The notes below the pieces were generated by a model that saw nothing but the letters and a program-made list of their open reading frames with translations, was not told the DNA's origin and did no database searches. A stretch of DNA of 37,105 nucleotides, taken from assembly GCA_023249305.1 (NCBI GenBank), contig JAHFCU010000023.1, forward strand, positions 1 through 37,105, in the 5' to 3' direction. The position numbers were made by a program, and so were the translations under genes. Source of the DNA: Gemmatimonadota bacterium. Lineage in GTDB: Bacteria > Gemmatimonadota > Gemmatimonadetes > Gemmatimonadales > Gemmatimonadaceae. Shown in pieces: positions 1 through 6,286 of this stretch; the first letter of the stretch is position 1; each line of letters opens with the position of its first letter.

Positions 1-186
1 GAAGTAGGCGCTGCGGCCTTCGGCATCGAAGGGCGGCCCCCATCCTTTGGTGTCATCGCCCGTGAGCGGACGTTCAATCTTGATGACGTCGGCGCCAAGA
101 TCGCCGAGCATCATGGTACATAGTGGTCCGGCGAGGACTCTGCTCAGATCGAGGATCCTGAGTCGCGAAAGCGGAAGTGGCGTCAT
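1..186 (-). CDS. Family III CoA-transferase (CaiB/BaiF), N-terminal part
   Basis: Only the first 62 codons are in the window; the gene runs off the left edge. The reverse strand reads from ATG at 186-184 without a stop. The protein opens with a short basic and hydrophobic lead, then [19 protein letters not shown], then [14 protein letters not shown] at about residues 29-40. This is the hallmark N-terminus of family III CoA-transferases (formyl-CoA, carnitine and mesaconyl-CoA transferases), where it forms part of the CoA-binding Rossmann-like core. These enzymes move CoA between carboxylic acids by way of an aspartyl-CoA thioester. The catalytic Asp lies further downstream and is not visible, so the substrate cannot be named. 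The gene diverges from the phasin/H1-like gene across an AT-rich gap. Confidence 0.88.
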   Translation of the reverse strand, partial: MTPLPLSRLRILDLSRVLAGPLCTMMLGDLGADVIKIERPLTGDDTKGWGPPFDAEGRSAYF

Positions 187-441
187 TATGGCTGATATTT
201 GTCGATATGATGGCTTTAGAAATAGTGCATGATTGTGATTATGCTACTCAATCAGCAACTCAAGATGTTCCTTCGCATCACCTTGATTATCTCTACGAAA
301 ATCATATACTTGGCCCCGATCAATAGGCGAGCGCTCTGATGTAAGGTCCGCGGGCGCCCCGTTTCCCCTTCGCGTACTGCTCGATGCGATGGGGCCTGAC
401 GCTGGCCTAAGCGGCCGGCGGCTCGAGCAAGGAGCTTCGAC
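187..441. other. AT-rich divergent intergenic region
   Basis: This is 255 bases between two divergent genes. Roughly 190-310 is strikingly richer in A and T than anything else nearby. It holds a candidate promoter for the rightward gene (listed separately) and presumably one for the leftward CoA-transferase that I cannot place convincingly. A 32-codon reading frame from 241 on the plus strand has no supporting signal and is not called. Confidence 0.6.
283..310 (+). promoter_or_regulatory. Candidate sigma-70 promoter for the phasin/H1-like gene
   Basis: TTGATT (283-288) and TATACT (305-310) are separated by 16 nt inside the AT-rich stretch, both close to the -35/-10 consensus. They would give a leader of about 125 nt before the ATG at 442. 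This is a pattern match only. Confidence 0.45.
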
Positions 442-1122
442 ATGACCGACAAAGCCCCGGCCAAGCCAGAAGGGAGCGGCACCGTTCTGCCGCGCCGCCA
501 TCCCGGCCACCGCGGCCAGGACGTCCGCGACGCGGTTGCGGAGATGGCCGCGAAGGCCGCCGAGATCTCGATGGAGGCCGGCAGCAAGATGGCGGCCGCG
601 ATGAAGGATGTCATCAATGCCGCCGCAGGACTCAGTGGCTTTGCGATCGAGAGCGCGCGCGACGTCGTGCAGTTTATGGTGCGTCGTGGCCAGATGACGC
701 AGGACGAGGCTGACAAGCTGATGCACGGTGTTGAGGAGGCGTGGAGTAAGAAGCACAAAGGGGCGAAGCCCGCGTCACGCGCTGTGGAGTCTGTCGCGAA
801 TCCGTCGCACAAGCCCGTGCTGAAGGCTGCGCACAAGCCGGCACAGAAACCAGTCGCGAAGAAGTCGCTTGCGAAGAAGTCAGCGGCCAAGAAGAGGGCT
901 GCGAAGAAGCCGGCGCACAAGAAGGCGCCGGCGAAGAAACCGGCCGCGAAGAAGCGGGCGCCTAAGAAGACAGCCCCGAAGAAGACAGCGGCGAAGAGGC
1001 CGGCGGCCAAGAAGTTGGCGCACAAGAAGGCGCCGGCGAAGAAGCCCGCCGCCAAGAAGCCCGCGGCCAAGAAGCCCGCGGCCAAGAAGCCCGCGGCCAA
1101 GAAGCCCGCGGCCAAGAAGTAG
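442..1122 (+). CDS. Phasin-like protein with histone H1-like Lys-Ala-Pro tail
   Basis: The 226-aa protein has two parts. Residues about 27-105 form an amphipathic, Ala-rich helical segment ending in a piece (DVVQFMVRRGQMTQDEADKL, 74-93) that resembles PhaF/PhaI-type phasins and related coiled-coil proteins. Residues about 122-226 are a very basic, disordered tail of KKPAAK-like repeats, as in PhaF, AlgP and eukaryotic H1 tails. Proteins of this build bind DNA through the tail, and PhaF also coats polyhydroxyalkanoate granules and links them to the nucleoid. Which role applies here is unknown, and no PHA gene is in the window. AAGGAG at 429-434 lies 7 nt before the ATG. A strong terminator follows the stop. 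The repeat number is likely to vary between strains. Confidence 0.82.
   Translation: MTDKAPAKPEGSGTVLPRRHPGHRGQDVRDAVAEMAAKAAEISMEAGSKMAAAMKDVINAAAGLSGFAIESARDVVQFMVRRGQMTQDEADKLMHGVEEAWSKKHKGAKPASRAVESVANPSHKPVLKAAHKPAQKPVAKKSLAKKSAAKKRAAKKPAHKKAPAKKPAAKKRAPKKTAPKKTAAKRPAAKKLAHKKAPAKKPAAKKPAAKKPAAKKPAAKKPAAKK
1039..1119 (+). repeat. 15-bp tandem repeat coding Lys-Lys-Pro-Ala-Ala
   Basis: Five consecutive 15-bp units AAGAAGCCCGCSGCC (S is C in the first unit and G in the other four), plus a final AAGAAG, run up to the TAG at 1120. The last four units are identical at DNA level, while the more upstream repeats (about 850-1038) have diverged. This suggests recent slippage or unequal exchange at the 3' end of the gene. 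Confidence 0.9.
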
Positions 1123-1148
1123 CGCCGGGCGGCTTCCACGTGAGACAG

Positions 1149-1190
1149 CGGGCGCGCACCTTTTGGGTACGCGCCCGTTCTTTCTTTTCT
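1149..1190 (+). terminator. Rho-independent terminator of the phasin/H1-like gene
   Basis: CGGGCGCG (1149-1156) pairs perfectly with CGCGCCCG (1170-1177), and an inner ACC/GGT pairing extends the stem past one mismatch. The pyrimidine run TTCTTTCTTTTCT follows directly. It ends just before the M20 peptidase start, so that gene must have its own promoter within or before this hairpin, or depend on read-through. Confidence 0.8.
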
Positions 1191-1200
1191 TCCATTGCCC

Positions 1201-2367
1201 GTGACCTCCTCTCCAGCACCTCGCGGTGATGCCATCGCGCTGGCCAGCGCGCTGATCGCGATGGACAGCCGCAATCCGCGGTTGGTTCCCGGTGCGCCCG
1301 GTGAAGGAGAATGCGCGCGCATGCTGGCCGCGACGCTCGATACATGGGGCTTCCGTGTTGCACTCGTCGACAGCGCACCGAACCGTCCGAATGTCGTGGC
1401 GCGGATCGGCCGTCCCGGCGGTCGCACGCTCATGTTCAACGGTCACGTTGACACGGTGGGCGTTGAAGGCATGACACACGCGCCCTTTGATCCCGTCATC
1501 ACCGATGGCCACCTGTTTGGGCGCGGCAGTTGTGACATGAAGGGCGGTGTTGCCGCGATGTGCGCCGCGGCGGTGCACGCCGCCGATGCGGGCCTCACTG
1601 GTGAGATCATCGTGGCCGCGGTGACCGACGAAGAGTGGCAGTCGGCGGGCACGGCCTCACTCATCGCAACCGGGGTGCGTGCTGACGCTGCCATCGTCAC
1701 CGAACCCACGCGCCTAGCGATCGGCCCGGCGCATCGTGGCTTTGCCTGGGTGGTGGTCACCGTGCATGGGATCGCGGCACACGGGTCGCGTTACGACATC
1801 GGCGTGGATGCCAACACGATGGCCGGCCTTCTGCTCTCGGAACTCGACGAGTACCAGCGAACGGTGCTGCCGCAGCGCACGCACCCGCTGCTCGGGCGCG
1901 GGTCGTTCCACGCGGCCCGCATCAGCGGCGGCCAAGGTTTGTCTACGTATGCCGATGTGTGCCGCGTGGAGTTTGAGCGCCGCACGCTTCCCGGAGACAC
2001 GGGTGAGGGATTCGCCGCCGAAGTGCGGGCTGCCTGCGCACGCGTTGCGGCGCGCGCGTCGCGCTTTCGCGCGGACGTCGAAGTCACGTTTGTGCAGGCG
2101 CCCAACGACATCGCAGTGGACGCGCCGATCATGCAGTCCCTTGGCTGCGCCATCGAGGATGTGGAGGAAACCGCGCCGGTCATCGAGGGTCTCTCCTACT
2201 GGACGGATGCCGCGCTGCTGTCGGCAGCGGGCATCCCGGCGATCTGCTACGGTCCGGGTGACATCCGCCTCGCGCATAGCGCCACCGAGTGGGTGCCGGT
2301 GAGTGAGGTGCGGCGCGCCACGGCGGTACTCGCCCAAGCGGCCATCACCTGGTGCGGAGTGCGGTAG
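1201..2367 (+). CDS. M20 family metallopeptidase (ArgE/DapE/ACY1-like)
   Basis: This is a cytosolic two-zinc amidohydrolase of about 388 aa, the usual length for ArgE/DapE-type deacylases. Numbering is from an alternative TTG start at 1195. The metal-site motifs are all present: HVDT (H84, catalytic-support D86), GSCDMKGG with bridging D114, DEEW with E146/E147, E170 in TEPTR, and a C-terminal H361. HGIAAHGS (191-198) is the dimerization-domain loop seen in the family. Such enzymes remove N-acyl groups from amino acids or cleave short peptides; the substrate cannot be told. I prefer GTG at 1201 over TTG at 1195, and neither has a clear ribosome-binding site. It heads a run of five closely packed genes reaching 4235. 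Confidence 0.9.
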   Translation: MTSSPAPRGDAIALASALIAMDSRNPRLVPGAPGEGECARMLAATLDTWGFRVALVDSAPNRPNVVARIGRPGGRTLMFNGHVDTVGVEGMTHAPFDPVITDGHLFGRGSCDMKGGVAAMCAAAVHAADAGLTGEIIVAAVTDEEWQSAGTASLIATGVRADAAIVTEPTRLAIGPAHRGFAWVVVTVHGIAAHGSRYDIGVDANTMAGLLLSELDEYQRTVLPQRTHPLLGRGSFHAARISGGQGLSTYADVCRVEFERRTLPGDTGEGFAAEVRAACARVAARASRFRADVEVTFVQAPNDIAVDAPIMQSLGCAIEDVEETAPVIEGLSYWTDAALLSAAGIPAICYGPGDIRLAHSATEWVPVSEVRRATAVLAQAAITWCGVR

Positions 2368-2583
2368 GTGCAACTGACCGTGAAGCAATACGACGCGCTG
2401 GAGCATGCCATCACCCGCGGGCAGCGCATCGCGGTGTATCGCCGCGGCACTGAGTTTGTGGTGGTTCCGGAACGGTTGGTGTTGCGCAACCGCCGCGAGT
2501 GCATCGAGGCTCGACATCCGACCACGGGCGATCACATCGCGCTCTGGCTGGACGAAGCGGAGACGCTGGAGGTCGTGCGGTGA
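2368..2583 (+). CDS. Small protein of unknown function (71 aa)
   Basis: I do not recognise the family. The GTG start abuts the stop of the M20 gene with no gap, and GGAG at 2356-2359 lies 8 nt upstream, so translation is probably coupled. The protein is soluble and mixed alpha/beta in character. It has basic patches (RRGTEF, RNRREC) and a closing acidic stretch (LDEAETLEVV) that could form a small beta-barrel. Its stop overlaps the GTG start of the RNase HI-like gene. The overlaps on both sides argue that it is a real gene and that it works with its neighbours. Confidence 0.75.
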   Translation: MQLTVKQYDALEHAITRGQRIAVYRRGTEFVVVPERLVLRNRRECIEARHPTTGDHIALWLDEAETLEVVR

Positions 2584-3191
2584 GCGGCCAACTCGTAGCG
2601 ATCTACGCCGATGAATCGTGCCTGGGAAATGGCCAGGCCGGCGACCATCCCGGCGCCGCGGGCGTGCTTGTTGAGTTCCAGCGGGCAGGCGGCGAACTGG
2701 TGCGGCGCGATGTGTGGGTCAGCGAACCGGCGACGACGAACAATCGCATGGCATTGCGTTCGGTCACCGAGGCGATGCAGGCGATCGGCGCCAAGGGCGC
2801 CCGGTTCCGCGTCTGTTTCACGTCTGACTCGCGCTACATTGTGGACGGGATGACGAGTTGGGTGCACGCGTGGGCGCGCAACGGCTGGAAGCGCAAGACG
2901 GGTGCGATCGAAAACCTCGAACTGTGGCGGGCCGCGCTCGTGGCGTGCGAGGGGCACGCGATTGCGTGGCGCTGGGTACGTGGTCATGTGGGCCACGCGC
3001 AGAACGAATACGCCAACCACCTCGCGACGCGGGCCGCTGCCGACCAAACGGCGAGCGGAGGGCTCGTGGAATCGGGCTTCGACGAATGGCTCGCCGCGTA
3101 TCGCGCGCGCGGCGGACGCGCGGGCGAGCCAGACGCCTTCCCCGATGGCGCGACCTTCTCGCCGAGCGCATCTTTGCCTCGGGTCGTTTGA
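2580..3191 (+). CDS. RNase HI-like protein with two catalytic residues replaced
   Basis: The fold signature of bacterial RNase HI is plain over residues 8-150: YADESCLGN, TTNNRMA, FTSDSRYIVDG, then a basic-protrusion-like segment WARNGWKRKTGAIENLELW, then WRWVRGHVGHAQNEYANHLA. By motif alignment to E. coli RNase HI, D10 (here D11), D70 (D83) and H124 (H136) are kept. E48 is A58 (codon GCA) and D134 is N146 (codon AAC). Two of the four carboxylates are therefore missing, so cleavage of RNA in RNA:DNA hybrids may be lost or reduced while hybrid binding remains. A 50-aa Gly/Ala/Pro-rich tail is extra. The GTG start overlaps the previous stop, with GGAGG at 2568-2572 seven nt away. An upstream in-frame start at 2499 would overlap the previous gene and is unlikely. 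Confidence 0.88.
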   Translation: MSGQLVAIYADESCLGNGQAGDHPGAAGVLVEFQRAGGELVRRDVWVSEPATTNNRMALRSVTEAMQAIGAKGARFRVCFTSDSRYIVDGMTSWVHAWARNGWKRKTGAIENLELWRAALVACEGHAIAWRWVRGHVGHAQNEYANHLATRAAADQTASGGLVESGFDEWLAAYRARGGRAGEPDAFPDGATFSPSASLPRVV

Positions 3192-3209
3192 CGCGGCGGA
3201 GGGACTCGG

Positions 3210-3425
3210 ATGCGCATCCTCGTGGGACTCCTGCTTGGGCTCGCGGCGGGCTACAGCTATGGCTTTTACGACGGCCGCCATCACACGGAACCAAGCGTGC
3301 TGCGGTTCGCGAAGACTCTTCGGAATCCGGCGTCGTCTGCTGTGCAGCGCGCGGAATCGCTCAAGACCGACGCAGAGGCCAAGTTGCAGCAGAACGCAGA
3401 TGAGAAGATGAAGGCGGGACGGTAG
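3210..3425 (+). CDS. Small membrane-anchored protein (71 aa)
   Basis: I do not recognise the family. Residues about 3-19 are hydrophobic and Gly/Leu-rich (ILVGLLLGLAAGYSYGF), enough for one membrane-spanning helix or an uncleaved signal anchor. The rest is a charged, Ala/Lys/Glu-rich helix (about 45-71) with coiled-coil character that would face the cytoplasm or periplasm. GGAGGG at 3198-3203 sits 6 nt before the ATG. The stop TAG directly abuts the ATG of the zinc-ribbon gene, which suggests a shared transcript and coupled translation. Confidence 0.75.
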   Translation: MRILVGLLLGLAAGYSYGFYDGRHHTEPSVLRFAKTLRNPASSAVQRAESLKTDAEAKLQQNADEKMKAGR

Positions 3426-4235
3426 ATGGTTGACCAACTCGAGCGCCTCTTCCAAGTCCTGGTTCGCCGCGTCCGCGACGTGCGACCGGAGAATCTGTCG
3501 CGTCCGTTTGAGGTCGCCGATATCCTGCGGACCTTCGTGCCGTACCGCGCCACGCGGGCGGATGTCGGTGTGGAAGCGGCGGAGGACTACGAAGTGCTCG
3601 TGCTGCGCCTGCTCTCTGGCGAACGCGGCTTCGTATTCGCCGACGACGCGATGCAGGAGGATCTGCGGCGCGAACTGGACACGGGGAATCCGGACCTGCG
3701 CGCGCTGCACGCGTACGGCACGGCGCAGGTCACGCTGGCCCAGCACGCGATGCGGCAGGTGCTGGAGGCCGCGTCGGCGACCGTTGTGCCTGCAGCGAGC
3801 GCTGAGGCCCCGCCTCGCACCGCCGCGCAGGAGGGCGATCATCGTGGGGTGGGCGCGTTCGGGCATGAAGCCCCATCGCGCGCACCCGGCGTTTCTGAAA
3901 TGGCGGCAGCACTCGACGCACTACAGCGGCAGATGCCGCCGACACTGGCCGAGCTGGGTGAGGCGGTGAGAACGGTCGCTGATGGGCGCGCGCACGCGCC
4001 GTACCAACCGCGCGGAACGCACATTCCCGACCCGACCGCCGACGCGGCGGTCCGCACGCCGCGGCCGGGCTGTCGCTTCTGCGGCCAGATGCTCCCGGAG
4101 GGCCGCGAGGTGACGTTCTGCCCTCACTGCGGACAGAACCTCAAGGTGCGGCGGTGCCCGGGATGCAGCGCCGAGATGGACCCGGCGTGGAAGTTCTGCG
4201 TGTCGTGCGGACGCGCGACGGTCGCCACCAGCTGA
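3426..4235 (+). CDS. Double zinc-ribbon protein of unknown function
   Basis: The protein is 269 aa. Residues 1-118 form a helical, fairly acidic domain that I do not recognise. Residues 119-212 are a Pro/Ala-rich linker with one helix. The C-terminus carries two treble-Cys-pair zinc ribbons, C216xxC219...C232xxC235 and C244xxC247...C258xxC261, the arrangement of DZR/zinc-ribbon domains. Tandem ribbons of this type bind zinc and usually mediate protein or nucleic-acid contacts. The gene is last in a compact run that begins with the M20 peptidase and contains the RNase HI-like protein. No enzymatic motif is visible. Confidence 0.8.
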   Translation: MVDQLERLFQVLVRRVRDVRPENLSRPFEVADILRTFVPYRATRADVGVEAAEDYEVLVLRLLSGERGFVFADDAMQEDLRRELDTGNPDLRALHAYGTAQVTLAQHAMRQVLEAASATVVPAASAEAPPRTAAQEGDHRGVGAFGHEAPSRAPGVSEMAAALDALQRQMPPTLAELGEAVRTVADGRAHAPYQPRGTHIPDPTADAAVRTPRPGCRFCGQMLPEGREVTFCPHCGQNLKVRRCPGCSAEMDPAWKFCVSCGRATVATS

Positions 4236-4237
4236 GG

Positions 4238-4262
4238 GCCGCGGCCGTCGCGGAACCGCGGC
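4238..4262 (+). terminator. Possible hairpin terminator after the zinc-ribbon gene
   Basis: GCCGCGG (4238-4244) and CCGCGGC (4256-4262) form a perfect 7-bp stem with an 11-nt loop, 3 nt after the stop. No T-run follows, so it is either a weak terminator, an RNA-stabilising 3' hairpin, or chance in GC-rich DNA. Confidence 0.3.
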
Positions 4263-4362
4263 GCATCTCCCATCGTAGAGTGAACGAGATATCCTTGCCA
4301 CTATCTTCGGCTGACGCCGCAGGGCGCTGGCGTTCTGCATTGCCGCCGATGCCGTTCACCCC

Positions 4363-5193
4363 ATGATGAATTCCCTCTCCCCGCTGCCTGACGACCGATC
4401 GCTGGATCGCGCCGCGCTCGAACGCGTGCTGGCGCGCGCCATGGAGTTGCACGTGCGGGGTGATGACGCCGCGGACGCGAGCACCGACGCCCTGAGCGAG
4501 GCGCGTGTGATCGAAATTGCACGCGAGGTGGGCATCGCGCCGGAAGCCGTGCGGCAGGCGATCGCCGAGGAGCGGGCACGCGAACCACTCGCGGCGTCGC
4601 AACGCGAGAGCGACGCGATGCTCGGCGACCCAACCGTTTCGGCCGCGCGGGTGCTCCCTGGCACACCGCCGGAACTGCTGGGCCGACTCGAGGCGTTGCT
4701 GGCACGCGACGAGTCGCTCGGGGTGATCCGCCGCTACCCTGACCGGCTGGCGCTCGAGCCCAAGCGGGGCATCTTCGACCAGCTCGCGCGCTCCATGGAC
4801 TTTGGCGGGAAGGGCTACTACCTGTCGCGCGCGAGCGAGGTGGTGGCGAGCGTCGGCGCGGTGGATGCGCAGCGCACGCACGTGGCGCTCGCCGCGGACC
4901 TGCGTCGCGCCCGCAGCAGTCAGGTCGTGACGACCGCATTCATGGTGCTCATCGGCGCGCTCATCGGACTGCCGGCGGCGATTCTCACGGTGTTCCCCTG
5001 GCTCGCGGTGATTCCGCCGCTCGTGCTGGGCTGGATTGGCTGGAGGTGGACGCGGAGCGCGTGGCGGTCGCTGCGACGGCAGGCGCTAGTCTCGATGGAA
5101 CGCGTGCTCGACAAGCTCGAGTACCCCGACAAGCCCTCGCCGGCTCTGCAGCTGCTCGACGGACTGACACGGAGTCTGCTGCCGCCGAAGTAG
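4363..5193 (+). CDS. Two-TM membrane protein with N-terminal helical domain
   Basis: The protein is 276 aa. Residues 16-70 form a helical module (RVLARAMELH...LSEARVIEIAREVGIAPEAV) that I recall as a recurring N-terminal element of uncharacterised bacterial membrane proteins; it looks like a small helix-turn-helix-type bundle. A soluble region follows to about 185. Two hydrophobic helices (about 187-208 and 211-229, the latter ending WIGWRWTRS) form a hairpin in the membrane, leaving a 45-aa cytoplasmic-type tail. No catalytic motif is visible. ATG at 4363 is followed at once by a second ATG. The gene lies between the zinc-ribbon operon and the squalene-synthase gene and could be transcribed with the latter (33-nt gap). 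Confidence 0.75.
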   Translation: MMNSLSPLPDDRSLDRAALERVLARAMELHVRGDDAADASTDALSEARVIEIAREVGIAPEAVRQAIAEERAREPLAASQRESDAMLGDPTVSAARVLPGTPPELLGRLEALLARDESLGVIRRYPDRLALEPKRGIFDQLARSMDFGGKGYYLSRASEVVASVGAVDAQRTHVALAADLRRARSSQVVTTAFMVLIGALIGLPAAILTVFPWLAVIPPLVLGWIGWRWTRSAWRSLRRQALVSMERVLDKLEYPDKPSPALQLLDGLTRSLLPPK

Positions 5194-5226
5194 TACCCTC
5201 AGCGATGCGGCGGTAGATTTGCCCCC

Positions 5227-6282
5227 ATGGCCGCCGCTGACACGCCCGAGCGCATTCAGGAAGCTGAACGGTTCAGCCGCGAGGTCCTCCCGGCGGTGTC
5301 GCGGACGTTCGCACTGTCGGTGCAACTGCTGCGCGGCGAATTGGGACGGGCGGTGCTCTGCGCATACCTGCTCTGCCGCATTGCCGACACGATCGAAGAC
5401 GACGGCCATGCGGCGCCTGAAGACAAGGCGCGGCTGCTTGCCGAGTTCGTCGCCTGCCTGGATGATGCGGCGGCTGCCGATGCCTTCCCGGCGCGGGCGG
5501 CGGGCATCCGGGGTGACGCCGCACACGTGCGGCTGCTCCAGCACACGGACCTCGTGTGCGCGTTGTTCAGGTCGCTGACGCCCGGCTCGCGCGATCGTGT
5601 GGCGCACTGGGTGCGCGAGATGGGACGCGGGATGGCGGCGTTCACGCTGCGGCACCCGCTCGGCCTGCGGATCCAGACGGTCGAGGAATATCGCGAGTAT
5701 TGCTACTATGTGGCGGGCACGGTGGGCTGCCTGCTGACGGAGTTATGGCGCGAGCACGGGCAGGTGCCGGCGGCGCGCTACGACGCGCTCTGGGCGCGGT
5801 GCACGCGTTTTGGCGAGGCGTTGCAGACGGTGAACATTCTCAAGGACATCGCGGTCGATGTCGAACGTGAGAACGCGATCTACGTCCCGGAGTGTACGCT
5901 GCAGGCGCACGGTGGTTCGCAGGCGACGCTGCTCGACCCGTCGCACATCGCGGCGAACCGTGCGGCGGTGGGCGAGTTCATCACCCTCGCGTGGGCGGAT
6001 CTCGACGAGGCATTCGAGTACCTGCTGCTGCTTCCGCGGCGCGCCCTATCGGTGCGCGCGTTCTGCGTGCTGCCGCTGCTCTACGCCTATGCGACGCTGC
6101 GCGAACTCACGCGCACGGATGCGATGCTGCGATCGGGCGATGCGGTGAAGATCTCGCGCGCCGAGGTGAAGTCACTGATGGTCGCGGGACTTGGCGCGCT
6201 CTCGAGCAACGCGCTACTGCGGCGTCTCGTGGCCTCGGTCCGCGAGCGCCCTTTTACGCCGCTCGCGGCGCTGGTAAGATGA
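5227..6282 (+). CDS. Squalene/phytoene synthase family protein, squalene-synthase type
   Basis: This is a trans-isoprenyl diphosphate synthase (head-to-head condensation) of 351 aa. The first aspartate-rich motif is DTIEDD at 54-59, and the second is NILKDIAVDVERE at 203-215 with D207 and D211. SRTFALSV (25-32) and the tract EYCYYVAGTVGCLLTELW (157-174) are closest to eukaryotic-type squalene synthases, which couple two farnesyl diphosphates with NADPH. Phytoene synthases share the same motifs, so the product (squalene, dehydrosqualene or a carotenoid precursor) is not certain. No hopene cyclase, hpnE-type oxidase or carotenoid desaturase lies nearby. The FAD oxidase gene starts 4 nt after its stop, suggesting co-transcription. 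No good ribosome-binding site is visible. Confidence 0.88.
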   Translation: MAAADTPERIQEAERFSREVLPAVSRTFALSVQLLRGELGRAVLCAYLLCRIADTIEDDGHAAPEDKARLLAEFVACLDDAAAADAFPARAAGIRGDAAHVRLLQHTDLVCALFRSLTPGSRDRVAHWVREMGRGMAAFTLRHPLGLRIQTVEEYREYCYYVAGTVGCLLTELWREHGQVPAARYDALWARCTRFGEALQTVNILKDIAVDVERENAIYVPECTLQAHGGSQATLLDPSHIAANRAAVGEFITLAWADLDEAFEYLLLLPRRALSVRAFCVLPLLYAYATLRELTRTDAMLRSGDAVKISRAEVKSLMVAGLGALSSNALLRRLVASVRERPFTPLAALVR

Positions 6283-6286
6283 GCGT

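Noticed and set aside
241-342. Short plus-strand frame in the AT-rich gap
   Set aside because: It has no ribosome-binding site, shows no recognisable composition or motif, and covers the candidate promoter of the next gene.
850-1119. Regular repeats that might suggest a CRISPR array
   Set aside because: The units are contiguous 15-bp codon repeats without spacers, inside a coding frame.
2532-3866. Long open frame on the minus strand opposite the RNase HI-like and zinc-ribbon genes
   Set aside because: It is antisense to genes with clear motifs and overlapping starts. Its translation is Arg/His-rich low-complexity sequence typical of GC-rich shadow frames.
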